From the NCBI GenBank assembly GCA_964023205.1, contig OZ026840.1:29392064-29456063 (forward strand): 64,000 bases of DNA, in the 5' to 3' direction. A program made the position numbers and the translations under genes. The notes beneath the pieces are model-generated. The model did not search any database. It saw nothing but the letters and a program-made list of their open reading frames with translations, and was not told the DNA's origin. Positions 33,176 through 45,008 of this stretch are shown here, piece by piece (the first letter of the stretch is position 1; each line of letters begins with the position of its first letter). This DNA comes from Lutraria lutraria (lineage: Eukaryota > Mollusca > Bivalvia > Venerida > Mactridae).

Positions 33176-33887
33176 TACTTGTTGTTCTACTGCTAAATTG
33201 TTTTTATTACACTGTGTTTATGTTGATAATTTAACAAATAAATTTTACAATTCAATTATAATTCAAGAGTTTATTGTGATATTGACATACAAACTACATG
33301 AAGTCTTCACAATGTCAGACTGGTATAATGGAGCTGATTAAAGGTTTATTATTATACAACTGAAATATTGAACGACATTAATTGTAACATTTATATCAGT
33401 GTATGTTGAAACAAAAACAACCATGATAAACAAAACAAAAAATTACAAAAGTCCATGATAAAACATTAATCTTGTTTCAATACTTGTGCAGTAGGCAGTT
33501 AATTATATACACCAATAAAACGGAATGCGATAATATGAGAAGTACTAATATGATATTGAAAACAATATTGTATGAGAGATACGAGTGTTGAACCAACAGA
33601 GCGCATGTCTGTGTGTAACACTTGTACATTTAATGTTACTTAGTATCAGTCTACTGTTAAAGTACACAAGATGAATAATGCAAAATTCTGCAAGAGAAGG
33701 AATGTGTTAATCTCTAACCTTTCTATCAACACTGCCCCCCTCGCCAATGAATTTTGTGGACGTGTAAGGTTCTAAAAATACCTGACAACGTCAAAGTTCA
33801 GGTACACAATTTATTTCTCTGGAGAATACTAGCTGTTTATGGTCAAGGCCATGGTAAAAATATCTTAACATTCATCTCACCCGTATC
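33176..33887. other. Noncoding spacer
   Basis: AT-rich DNA in which I see no gene, repeat or splice-bounded frame. Confidence 0.4.
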
Positions 33888-33894
33888 TCTTGGT

Positions 33895-34031
33895 TTAGTC
33901 CAACTAATTAGACTGTTTGGTGACGGCGATACATTTTTCGACTTGGCTCCGTCCTTGCACAGTTTGAGAGATGGTCCCTCCGAATTCATTCACGAAATCA
34001 GCCAACCGAAAAGCCGATATACTAGGGCTAC
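33895..34031. mobile_element. Short copy of the 7-bp-duplication element
   Basis: Internally deleted relative of 2615-3375, in reverse orientation: TTAGTCCAACTAATTAGACT at the left, gccgatatactagggctac at the right, with tttttcgacttggctccgtc inside. It is flanked by tcttggt (33888-33894) and tattggt (34032-34038), 6 of 7 identical. Confidence 0.7.
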
Positions 34032-34639
34032 TATTGGTTAATATCAAGCTTGGCACATAAGTCGAAATTTTACATTACTACGGCCTCGCTTCCGCCATGA
34101 AATAAATCGTCGAGTCTGTATTTTCATCCTTGGCCGATTTTCGATATCATTGTGCTAGAAATGTCCATTCTTGACAACGCAACACTTCTAGGTTTATTCA
34201 TTCGGCACATCTTACATATTATGCGAATAATGCGATTTTCCACTCGGCTTTCATTAGGGTTCTCTGCACGGAATACCTTTAACGTAAAATTAACATAAAA
34301 AGCGAGTTTTATCCCTCTATATTCTTCAACCATTACACATATGAGTTACTGCTATCAAATCATATACATGTTATACCTGAACCATTTCCGTCCATGCTGG
34401 ACAACCTAGGCTCAAACTGGACTTCCACGCTAAATATTGTCGTATGATGAACTTCACAGTTTAGTAGTTTACATATCATCAATGTTATATCCCCATAAAA
34501 TGTTCATGGTCACCTACTACTAGTATTTTGTTTCATGTTTAAGTACTAGCTAATTAGCTGCTCTGCCATCTTAGAATCACAATGTCGTCCTTTCACTATG
34601 TCCCGTAAAGTTGTAATAAAGTACTCCTACTCAACTCCG

Positions 34640-34785
34640 GGAAAAAGCAACTTCCTACTTTCTAACATAAAGACATAATTATGGTCGGTAGCTGGACTCG
34701 TACCCACTATAGTGGGTATACCCTCTATCAATGAGGTTACTGTGATTTGAAGTCATCGACACTCGACCACGGAGTTGTAATATTT
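34640..34785 (-). repeat. tRNA-derived SINE (Leu/Ser-like head)
   Basis: The reverse complement has tccgtggtcgagtg, gacttcaaatca and gggtacgagtccagctacc, an A-box/B-box arrangement. It is followed by ttatgtctttatgttagaaa. The same family is at 47273-47920. Confidence 0.55.
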
Positions 34786-34789
34786 TGTA

Positions 34790-35690
34790 GTAATGAATTA
34801 TAATGTATTATTTGCATAATCATTGCATTTCTTTAGAAGAATATCATTACATGTCGAATTACTTCCAACTATATGAAGATTACACTTTTATCAGACGACT
34901 TCTTGTTCTTCAGTATAAAGCTGGTATTGAATCAACATCAACCAACACAAATAGGACCCAAAATAGTTCTTAGTGGATATAAAAAAGAATAACAGACACA
35001 TGTATAGTTTAAACTTTCAATTATATTCATATCATACACAAATGTACATGCTAGTATGAAAACACACAAAATAATACAAACAAAACTATTTTTTCATAAA
35101 ATACAACAAATAAAATACAAAATGCATGACTTGATCATAGAAATATAATTTATTAATTATGAGTATTCTAATCCAACAGAAAATGCAGTATTCAGCTGAA
35201 AAACATACTCATTGTAATGGTAAAATTTTCCATTTTTTTTCGGCGCAGCTGTATAAAAATTGATTTTGACCTACATTGGTAACCATGCAATGAAATTGTT
35301 AGATACAAAATCTTCAGCTGAAGTAGGAGTTTTTCTCTTTGGTAAAAGGCTATTTCGTTACAAATTTTTAGGGCATCATTATTTGTTTTACTGCCTCTGA
35401 AAATAATGCAATAATAAAAGCCAAACAGTCATCAATACAACCATACATTAAATATCAAAACGTTTAAACCATGAACAAGAATGCAAAATTTCACAAAATA
35501 TGCCCGTCTAAAGGTTTGGGATACCATGGGTGGCAAATTATATCTCTTTTTTAAAATAAGCAACATTTTATAAATATGATATGTAGCACCATTCACATCT
35601 TTCATCGAAATCCAGACCACCTTGTGATCTGAGAAATATAAACAATTAATTCCAGCACACTTCATTTTTTATAATAGTCAATTTTCAATG
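34790..35690. other. Noncoding, nothing recognised
   Basis: AT-rich DNA. The minus-strand frame at 35432-35665 has no splice-site support and no recognisable motif. Confidence 0.35.
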
Positions 35691-35692
35691 TA

Positions 35693-36310
35693 TCAAGGGG
35701 CATAACTGACAAGTCCCTGGGGCAATTATGCTGGTTATTGAACTTGACCAATATCTTGTGCCCAGAAATATATTTACAGTTTGGTGAAGATCGATTGGTA
35801 ATTATGCTGAATGTTTAAAAGCACTTAGTGACCCTGTGAACCAGTTTTTTACCCTAAATAATCCATATTGGAAGTTGACCTAGATATCATGTAGATGCAA
35901 CTTCTGACCAAGTTCGGTGTTGAAGATCTAATGTACACTATTTGAATAAGAGTCAGTATATCATGTTGAATGTTGAAAATGCACTAAGTGACCATATGAC
36001 CTAGTTTTTGACCCGACATAACCCATATTCGACTTGACCTAGATATCATCTAGATGCAACTACGGACCAAGTTTGGTGAAGATCGGATGAAAACTATTTG
36101 AATTAGAGTCCAGACAACATGTTGAATGTTTAAAATGCACTTAGTGACCCCATGACCTAGTTTTTGACCCAGCATGACCCATATTCGAACTTGACCTAGT
36201 ATCAACTAGATGCAACTTCTGACCAAGTTTGGTGAAGATCTGATGTACACTACTTGAATTAGAGTCTGGACAATGTGCTGGACGCTGCCGCAACCCGCCA
36301 GCCATGGGGT
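35693..36310 (+). repeat. Dispersed repeat with ~127-bp tandem core
   Basis: Four to five units carrying gtgacc.atgacctagttttt, cccatattcgaacttgacc, atgcaacttctgaccaagtt and ggtgaagatc. The core resembles family A. It ends gctgccgcaacccgccagcc. Confidence 0.6.
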
Positions 36311-36867
36311 TTCACATAATACGTCCCGTCTTTGAAATCACACACAATGTGGAATTCATATACAGTAAATAAGATAAATACATTATATATAATCTAATTT
36401 AATGAAAAATAGTATGTACAATTTTAACTAAATATTTTTTGTCTATAGCCTTAACTGTTATTATGCTGGAGAAGGTCACACATAGTTCAATTTTTAGGTG
36501 AGCAATGTTATTGTATACACAGACATTTGTAAAAAGTAAACCATTTTATCTTATTCTAGTTATTTGAATACATGAGATAATCTGCTGTGTTAAGTTTTCT
36601 AAGTACTAATTTTCTACTGTATACACGCCAATTCTCTTTTTTAAAAGATATTTCTTGTGAAACAAAATTTCTTAATAAAACATGAATACTTAAATTTAAT
36701 ATACAAAATATATGTACACATCAACATTCAAGTTCTTAAAAGTGACTAAAAATACAAATTCATCATACAAATGATGTGTTTTGTAGTCACCAATATGTCA
36801 TTATATGTATAGTGATAAGGTTGTGAAAATAATAGAAGGAAACAATTCATATATACATTTTTGTACA

Positions 36868-36982
36868 TCAAACGCACACTGTAAAACGTGACTTCCTAAT
36901 GTGAAGACCACATTCACCTTCATTGTACAACATCTTACACTTTGACATGATATACAGATTTTCCATGTTGGCGTGGATGTCC
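36868..36982 (-). CDS. Candidate last exon, unrecognised protein
   Basis: On the minus strand a good acceptor (ttctaccatttgtaaattacag) is followed by 37 open codons, beginning DIHANMENLYIMSKCKMLYN, to a TGA (36868-36870). It lies downstream, in transcription order, of the flavoprotein-reductase exons at 41.0 and 39.0 kb and could be the end of that transcript. It does not match the usual C-terminus of that family. A chance frame is quite possible. Confidence 0.25.
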
Positions 36983-37132
36983 CTGTAATTTACAAATGGT
37001 AGAAGAAAACTTACAAAGAAAATATCCATCTTAAAACCTAATTAAAAACAAGATCTTAACTTTACAAGAACTTTTTCTTAATATTTGCTAAATGAAGGAA
37101 CACTTAATCAGGGTTGCCAGAAATTATAACTA

Positions 37133-38365
37133 AACTAGAAATGTGTCTGGAGGACTTAAATGCCAGCTCAGTGGTAAGCCTTAAGGGGTCATAACTCCTG
37201 TAATATTTTAATTTCAACAGAAATCAAACTTCACCTGTGTTTCATTATTACACATCTCTATGTAAAATATGAAACAAATCCATGAAATATTTCTCGAGTT
37301 ATTGATCGGAAACCTACATAGGCTAAGATTTAAGTAACAAGAGAGCCATGATGGCACTATATCGCTCACCAGATAAAAAGACTCTAAGAGAAATTATCAT
37401 GAGCCTATGTAAAATTAAGTGACCTGGTTAATAATTGATGTAATTAAAAGAACTGTGAAAACTTGTACATGATGTTAATGTCTCATCAAGTCAATAAGGT
37501 CATAATACATGTGATGATGAACCTTCCAATCAAATCTGAGGACCTGGTTAACGGATATAAGCAATATACTTACTAAATGATTTCATACAAAAACGAAGAG
37601 CTGTCACAAGGTGACAAATACACCCACATGCTGCATAGACCTAAGAGCTAAAGCCAAGGGAGTTGCTCACGACTCATTGTCCATTAGTGGTTAACTATAG
37701 TGGTAAGTTATTATACAGACCAGGGTTCTCAATAGGAACAGGCCACATATCCTACCCACATTTGATTATGAATAGGTTATTGTACGGCGACGGAACTTCA
37801 TGATTGCAAAACGAGCTCTCCTTCAGGTCAATTTCATGATTTTTTTTTCAAAAATATTTTTCAAGAACATAAAATTCTCCAGAAGGGGATTTAGGAGATG
37901 TTGCATTCATCATACTTTCGGTTTGACTGATTTTTGGAAAATCAACTGGTTTCTTTTCCAGCGTCACATGTTTTGTTGTAATTATATGGCAAACCAGTCT
38001 AACTATTTAAATTCATACTCAGAATTATTCAATCTAACATCGTACATGTGAAAATGCTCTTATTGGGAGTAAAATCTTTCTTGGAAATTGTGAATATTAG
38101 GCGGTTTTGGATGATATTAATTGATATTTTAAAAGTAAATTGGGAAATGGGCAATATTGATCAAATTAGTACAGGTCTGTGCTTGAATTGGGACAGGCCG
38201 GTGGATATTGGGAACAAGTCTGTTAACCGGCCCAGTGTAAAGTTATAACAGAAATCCTACCATGTATGACAAAGTTACAGAGCGGAAACGATTCGGGACA
38301 GACAGACGGACTGACAAACAGACAAAGTGACTCATATATAGCCCCCATTATTTCAGTGGGGGAGT
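37133..38365 (+). repeat. Cluster of hairpin-ended repeats (D, A and B) with an insertion
   Basis: In order: a family D head (actagaaatgtgtctggagg, 37133), a family A head (aacaagagagccatgatggc, 37339) and a family B copy. The B head is gagctgtcacaaggtgacaa at about 37600 and its tail is agcccccattatttcagtgg at 38340-38362. The B copy is interrupted at about 37720-38250 by DNA beginning agggttctcaatagg, flanked by agttatta and agttataa, so an insertion with an ~8-bp duplication is likely. Frames at 37800-38448 fall in this repeat DNA. Confidence 0.55.
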
Positions 38366-38657
38366 ATAATAAGGCAAATTACCTGTGTGGCGAGATGATG
38401 TTTACTGATAGAAGGTCTGGGAGAGATCAATTAATGGGTGCACAATGACATATTACCATTGCTTGAGGAAATCCAACTATGAACCTGCAATTATAATTAG
38501 TTTTGTTTTGGCATTCTAAAGTAAACAATCATGTCAATGTATCTTGTATCTACAATTATGCTCATTAGATCAACACTAGCAGTGCTGGGCTATCTATAGA
38601 TACTAGTAAGTCACTTCTGGAAAAAGCGTTTTAAACAGAAAGTTGTAACATATTTAT

Positions 38658-38995
38658 ATATGGGGCCATGATGGCCCTAAAAACTGCTCACCAGAATAAT
38701 CTTATGAACTGATAACTAAGTACTAGTAAACAAATAACTATTTAAAGGGCAGAACCAATTTCAACAAAGAAGCATAATTTGATAATTCTGAGTTGAGAAC
38801 CACAAGATACTACCACACACTTAAGATATCTAAGCATGTCACTTAAAAGAAAACTGGGACTGCACGAAATTTGACCCCAGAATAACTTAACATTCTCAAC
38901 AGGCTTATATATTGAGCTTTTGGTCAAGAAGATTTTTAATATCCTGTATGAGTACCAAAAGGACAGATGCTGTTGAGTCAGTGTAACATTCAATT
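38658..38995 (+). repeat. Family A-like repeat fragment
   Basis: Begins ggggccatgatggccctaaa followed by ctgctcacc, a diverged family A head. The rest is noncoding. Confidence 0.4.
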
Positions 38996-39033
38996 GGTAC
39001 TTGCGAAGCTTGTCTTCTTAGATGAAATCTTCC

Positions 39034-39089
39034 ACTTTTTTTGACGACCAAAATCCAAAATACAGGACTGCATCTCCGACCAGGTTTAC
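39034..39089 (-). pseudogene. NADPH-dependent flavoprotein reductase, exon fragment (broken)
   Basis: After the acceptor ttgttcag the minus strand encodes GDAVLYFGFWSSKKVEDFI in one frame. This matches the a.LyFG.r....DfiY block after the NADPH-binding loop in diflavin reductases (P450 reductase, methionine synthase reductase, NOS). A TAA falls where the family usually has Tyr. This frame also does not continue from the phase-1 donor of the exon at 41007-41097, so a 1-bp shift separates the two. I therefore call it a decayed copy. Confidence 0.5.
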
Positions 39090-39323
39090 CTGAACAAAGG
39101 TAAATTATTCAGTAAATAAAAATCTTGCTATACAATCATATTAACATATACAAATATGGCAGAAGGTAGCATGTTTGTTCCTGATTCAAATCGATATATG
39201 GATAAAACCACAGACAAATAGAACCATCAAAGACTTCATTCAGCCAAATGGCTTGTTTTGTTGTAACAGGCATATTATGTTGTCATTGCACTCATTTTCC
39301 ATGCTTGTAAATACATTTTGTAT

Positions 39324-39705
39324 AACTAGAAATGTGTCCAGAGGACATGGATGCCGCCGCCATTTCACATCGTCTTAATAGGATGAACATTCGTGCCAGT
39401 TTATTTAAAAATCCAATCATGCATGACAAAGTTATAAGCCGGACACAAAAATATACATATAATGCTTTAAGTGTCAACTGTGACCTTGACCTTTCAGCAA
39501 GCGACACAGTTGTTGCACATGACAGGTCATGTTGTTATGCTGAACATTTGTGCCAAATTATTTCAAAATCCAATTATGCATGACAAAGTTATGAGCCGGA
39601 CACGAAAAGGCCGTAACACACAAACAAACACACGCACACACACACACCAATGGACAGGGTAATCACTATAATGATATCCGCCATTTCATGGCGGGGCATA
39701 AAAAT
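39324..39705 (+). repeat. Hairpin-ended repeat, family D
   Basis: Head aactagaaatgtgtccagagg (hairpin GTGTCC-aga-GGACAT), two ~130-bp core units (gtgaccttgacctttcagca; atgcatgacaaagttat), and tail gccatttcatggcggggcat (hairpin CGCCAT/ATGGCG), then ATAAAA. Confidence 0.65.
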
Positions 39706-39844
39706 ATAAAGTATATAAATAACTAAGGCTGAAAAAATAATAAATTTGTTTCTGGATACATGCTCATTGAAAATAGAATAGATTGGGTAGGTTGGGAATT
39801 TTAACAATTATTTTTGTTCTTGAGATGAACATTTTTCTTTTTTC

Positions 39845-40980
39845 CCCTATATGAGCCTATGTAAAATCAAGTGATCCTGGGGCGTGGCCAATGTATACTC
39901 CAGAGCCATAATATGAACAAACTTGGCAGAGGTCCACCAGATAAAGCTACCTCCCAAATATCTGAGCTCCAGGCATTGTAGGTTCTGACAAGATTTTTTA
40001 CAATTTTCCAATATAAGCCCAAGTAAAATAAAGTCAACCCCGGGGCAGAGTCAATTTTGACCCCAAAACTTGACCAATCTTGCTACACACAAAATATCAT
40101 AAGTCTAGGCAATGTAGTATCTGACAAGGACATTTTCCTATACATGCATATAAGCCTAAATAAGATAGAGTAAACCTTGAGGCGGGGCAAATTTTTTACC
40201 CTGGGACATAATTTGAACTCACTTGGTAGAAGTCAACCAGACAGTGCTACATAAAACATATCTAAGCTCTAGGCCTTGTGGTTTTGGACAAGACTTTAAA
40301 TATTCCTATGTAAGCCTATATAAATCAAGTGACCCAGGGGGCGTGGCCCATTTTGACCCCAGAGTCATAATTTGAACAAACTTGGTAGAGGTCCACTAGA
40401 CAATGGTACATACAAAATATCTAAGCTCTAAGCCTTGTAGTTTCGGACAATATTTTTTTAGAAATGTTCCTATATAATGTAGAGTAAACCCTGGGGCAGG
40501 GACAATTTTGCCTCCAGAACGATAATTTGCACAAACTTGGTAGAGGTCTACTAGAAAATGCAACTCACCAAATATCTAAGCTCTATGCATTGTAGTTTTG
40601 ACAAGATGACTTTTTTAAAAATTTACCTATATAAGTCTATGTTACCCCTTGGTCGGAGCCAATTTTGACTACAGGGACATGATTTGAACAAACTTGATAG
40701 AGGTCTACTAGACGATGCAAATATGACCAAATATCTATGCTCTACGCCCTATGGTTTCAGACAAGAAGTTTTTCCTACTGGTTGCCCTGACAACCTGAGT
40801 TTTCAATGAAATTTAATTTTTTTAAACAACTTTGGAAGAGCTTCATGCAAGGAATATCCCTGTAAAGTTTCGTTGAAATTTGCCAACTGCTTAAGAAGGA
40901 GATGTTGTTTAAAGCAATTGTTGACGCACAGACGGATGGACAGATGTACATATGACAGACAGGATGCAAAGTAAATAATA
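39845..40980 (+). repeat. Dispersed repeat with ~145-bp tandem core
   Basis: About six units of 140-150 bp, each with gaccccagagtcataatttg, aacaaacttggtagaggtcc, atctaagctctaggccttg and cctatataagcctatgtaa. The end (40851-40970) has aactgcttaagaaggagatg and a cagacggatggacagatg tail. The same tail is at 47925-48030, and further fragments are at 42785-42980, 44460-44580 and 46740-47000. Confidence 0.65.
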
Positions 40981-41006
40981 CATGTTTGAAATGCAAAGGA
41001 AAGTAC

Positions 41007-41097
41007 CTTTAGTCTTCATGAAGTGTCTTTTTTGTAGGAATCGTTTGAATGGTGCAATACCAGTTCCTAGTCCAATTATGATCACTGGCATGGGAGT
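41007..41097 (-). pseudogene. NADPH-dependent flavoprotein reductase, NADPH-binding exon
   Basis: Bounded on the minus strand by an acceptor (ctcagtttag) and a donor (aaag/gtactt). It encodes TPMPVIIIGLGTGIAPFKRF, then LQKRHFMKTKG. The core is the pyrophosphate-binding loop of ferredoxin-NADP-reductase-type domains (normally GPGTGIAPFRGFLQ); Pro is replaced by Leu. It could come from a methionine synthase reductase- or NADPH-cytochrome P450 reductase-like gene. No flavodoxin or FAD exons were found upstream. The next exon (39.0 kb) is shifted and has a stop, so the locus is probably a partial, inactive duplicate. Confidence 0.6.
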
Positions 41098-41130
41098 CTA
41101 AACTGAGACTTTCTGAAAAGTACAAAACTA

Positions 41131-42135
41131 AACAAGAGGGCCAAGATGGCCCTATATCGCTCACATGACAATCACTGTTCACTCATTAAAACATTGTTTT
41201 GAACCGGTGACCTAGTTTTTGACCCCAGACGACCTATGTTCGAATTTGTCTTACATATCATTAAGACAAACAGTCTGACTAGGTTTGGTGAAGATACGAT
41301 CAAAATTTGACATCTACAGTGTTAATAAGGTTTTCCTAAGATTTGACCTTGTGACCTGGTTTTTTACCCTAGGTGACCCATATTTGAACTTGTCCTTAAT
41401 ATCATTAAGACAAACAATCTGACGAGGTTTGGCCAAGATCTAATCAAAACCATGACATTAAGAGCTTTTACAAGATTTTTACCTAAGATTTGACCTTGTG
41501 ACCCAGTTTTTGAACCCGGCTGACCCATGTTCATCCTTGACCCACATATCATTAAAACAAACGATTTGACAAAGTTTGGTAAGATCCAATAATAACTGTG
41601 AAATCTACAGTGTTAACATGGTTTTTCATAAGATTTGACCTAGCGACCTAGTTTTTGACCCAAAATGACCCATGTTCAAACTCATCCAAGATATTATGAA
41701 GACAAACATTCTGACAAGGTTTCATGATCATCCAATCAAAACAGTGACTTCTAGAGTGTTCACAAGGTTTTCCAGCAATTTGCCCTAGTGACCTAATTTT
41801 ACTACAGAAATGACCCATTATCAAACTTGACCTACATATTATTAAAATAAACATTCTGACAAAGTTTCATGAAGATAAAGTCAAAACAGTGATTTCTAAA
41901 GTGTTCACAAGGTTTTCCCTTATTTGGCCCTGGTGACCTAGTTTTTGACCCCAATTGGCCCAATATCGAACTCGTCCGAGATTTTGTTGATATTAACGTT
42001 CTGACCCAGTTTTGCTAAAATTGAGCCAAAAATGTGGCCCCTAGTGTGGTCACAACAAAAAGTTTGACGACGCACGACGCCGGACGGAGAGTGATCCTAA
42101 TAGCTCACTTTGTCACTTTGTGACATGTGAGCTAA
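41131..42135 (+). repeat. Hairpin-ended repeat, family A, full copy
   Basis: Head acaagagGGCCAagaTGGCC followed by ctatatcgctcac. About seven ~127-bp units (gtgacctagtttttgacccc, catattattaagacaaac, ctgacaaggtttggtgaaga). Tail with nested palindromes AGCTCAC-ttTGTCACtttGTGACAt-GTGAGCT, then AAAAA. No coding capacity. Confidence 0.7.
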
Positions 42136-45008
42136 AAACTCAAGCCTCAAAATCGTTTGCTCAACAAATAGGTAGTGTAATTGATCATTTATTGACTGAC
42201 AGTCTTAAAAAGGAGGCATCTGATTGGTTGTTTCTCAGTTTAATTTAAATATGAACAATAGCAGAGGTATTAGAATCCTTACACGCAATCTTTCTGATGT
42301 ATTTGCTCCATGCTACACAAAAATGTTATTATTACAAAAGTAGTATTGCCAGATAGGCATTAATTCTTTGATACTATAATTTTTACTACAAATTGTTTAA
42401 AAAGTTGTGAGTTTTCTATACATAAGTTGCTCGGAAACCAGAACCAGAAGGTTTGAAGGAACAGATGCATGCCCAGACAGACAGGGATAACACTCCAATC
42501 CCTTCCACCATTCTTCAAATAGCAGGGGCATAAAAATGACAAGTAATAAATTGTCTATTTAATTATAAACAAAAGATTGGTAATGATACCATGGAACACA
42601 CAGGACTAGAATTAACCAGAATACATTACTGTGTAAGAAGACAGTTTTCAACAAACAGTGGCTACTTTCATCTTAATATTTGATTTGGAGAGTATAACAT
42701 TACCAAACTATAGAAATCATTTTAGAATAAAAGTTAGGATAGATAATTCAAAAACACATTGCTTTTTTTTAGAAAAGAAAATTGTTCAGTTTTTTCCCCT
42801 ACATAAGCCAAGTGACCATTCAAGCAGAGCCAATTATGATCCATGACCATAATTTGAAGGAACATCTCCTTTCCTACATAAGCCTATTTAAAATCAAGTG
42901 ACCCCTCAGTGGGACCAACTTTTAACCATGAGAGCCATAATTTAAACAAACTTGGTAGAGGTCCACTATACGATAGTGATGTGACATCTGTTGGAAATCA
43001 TAATCAATCATTGGTTGAAATTGGTTATGGCTTCCGATCCGATTTCATAGATTATAATCAGTTTAGAAATTCAACATGTACTGTACATTGTTCAGTTCCC
43101 TTTTTGATGTACAAAAGATAGAATATAAGGTGTTTCATATTTGTATATATAAATCAATTTCAAACAAGTCATAATAACACAACATTTAAATCTTAAACAA
43201 GCAAATTTGTCGAACTGATAACTGCTCAGTATTTTTGTTGGTCAGTTAAAGCAGATAAAGCATGAAGGAAGCATAAATGAATGGTATTTTGTAGCAAATC
43301 CACTGCAAAACACATTACAGCAAAATACCTTTCATATGTTTTAAGTAACAGTAAAAGTGACCATTTTTTTAATTAAAAAAAGGGGGATAATTCTGTCAAA
43401 ATGCACGATAAGAGTTATAGGTCATGATAAGCACATTTCCACTCATCACATCCTACTAATATTCCAAGTTTCATGTGGTTCCCTTTTATACTCTCAAAAT
43501 AATTTTAAGTAGCAGTAAAAGTGACAATTTTCTAAGTTGAAAAGGGGGATGATTTAGTCAAAATGCATGATATGGTTCTTGATAAGTACACTTTCACTCA
43601 TCACCCTCTAAACAGAAACTGTCTGAAGTTTTTGAAGCAAATATCGAGCCCGCTGTGAACATGACCTTTGAACTACAAATACGGGTGATATTCACATCAC
43701 ATCATTTCACTGAAGAAAACTTTTATACCAATTTATTTCAAAGTCCTAGAATGCAAACAGAAGTCACAGGCCAGACAAGGAAAATGTATTTGACCGAATG
43801 TGTAATCTTGACCTTTGAATTATGGATCTGTGTGTTGCACAGGACATATGGTCTCATAGTATTATGCCAAGTCATTTTCAAATAAGTCAATGTATAACGG
43901 AGATACAACCCAGACAAGGTCCATAATACTTTTTTGACATTTGACATCTAAGTGTAACCTTGAACTTTAGCTTACATACCTGGATCTTGCGCATGACACA
44001 CCATCTCATGATGCAGGGCTCGACACTAACAGTGGTCCGTTAGCCCGAGGCTACCTATCTTCTCCAATGACTACCTAGGTTTCCAAGCTGGGTATCTCGT
44101 CAGGCTATCTGTAATTTGGGTGACCTGAATTATATAAATTTAAGTAAATCAAATTATAAAGCTTACAAACTTTTGTTCAATCTAATCTGGTGTAACCTGT
44201 TTAACTTTGTTCAATACATTTCTGAAAATCTGACATTTATACTTGTTTTGTGTTCTAATAAGGTACACTCGATAGGCATTGAAATGAAATAACAAACACA
44301 TATTTATGTATTAAAATGAGGACTACCTATAATTTGCAAGGACTTCCTCACTTTCTATATGCAAGTAGTCCTGCCGACTACCTCTTGGAAACTAACTAAC
44401 TAACATACAGGCACGCAAAGTTCTGCTATAATATGTGTAGCTAATCAATGTTTTCAAATCATTGGTACATCACTACTAGACAATGCTTCACACCAAATAT
44501 CTAAGCTCTAGGCATAGCAGTTTCTGACAATGAGATTTTTTAAATTTTACTATATAAGCCTATGGAAAATCAAAAGCCAAATTTAACTGTAAAGAGTAGA
44601 ATGAACAGGAACAAGCAGGGGGCTGCATGGTAACCAGACTAGTTGTTGAACTTCTATGATAATTGATAAAAACATTTAAGTTGGTTTATGATTTGACAGT
44701 CTTATGGTAAGTAATTATAAAGTCCTCCAATGAATGTCAAAGTTGTAGAACAGACACGGCAAAAAAGACCAAATTTATAACCTTTGAACACCGAGCATGA
44801 CCTTGATCTTGGAACTACTGCCATGGGAGTTGTATGTGACACATGTCTAATGACGATAAACATCTGTGGTAAGTTGTTACAAAATCCTCAAATGAATGAC
44901 AAAGTTACAGAGCAGTCATGCTTCTGGACAGACAGACCGTATTATAGACGTTTGCTATAGTTCGCTACATTTTTCACATAAAACATATAGGCAAAATGAA
45001 AACTAAAC
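42136..45008. other. Noncoding DNA with repeat fragments
   Basis: Mostly pieces of the ~145-bp-unit repeat (42785-42980, 44460-44580) and of a repeat with aaaagggggat and tcatgataagcac words (43360-43610, two units). An element edge at 44011 (cagggctcgacactaacagt) looks like a hAT-type terminus, but I do not find its partner. No gene seen. Confidence 0.45.
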
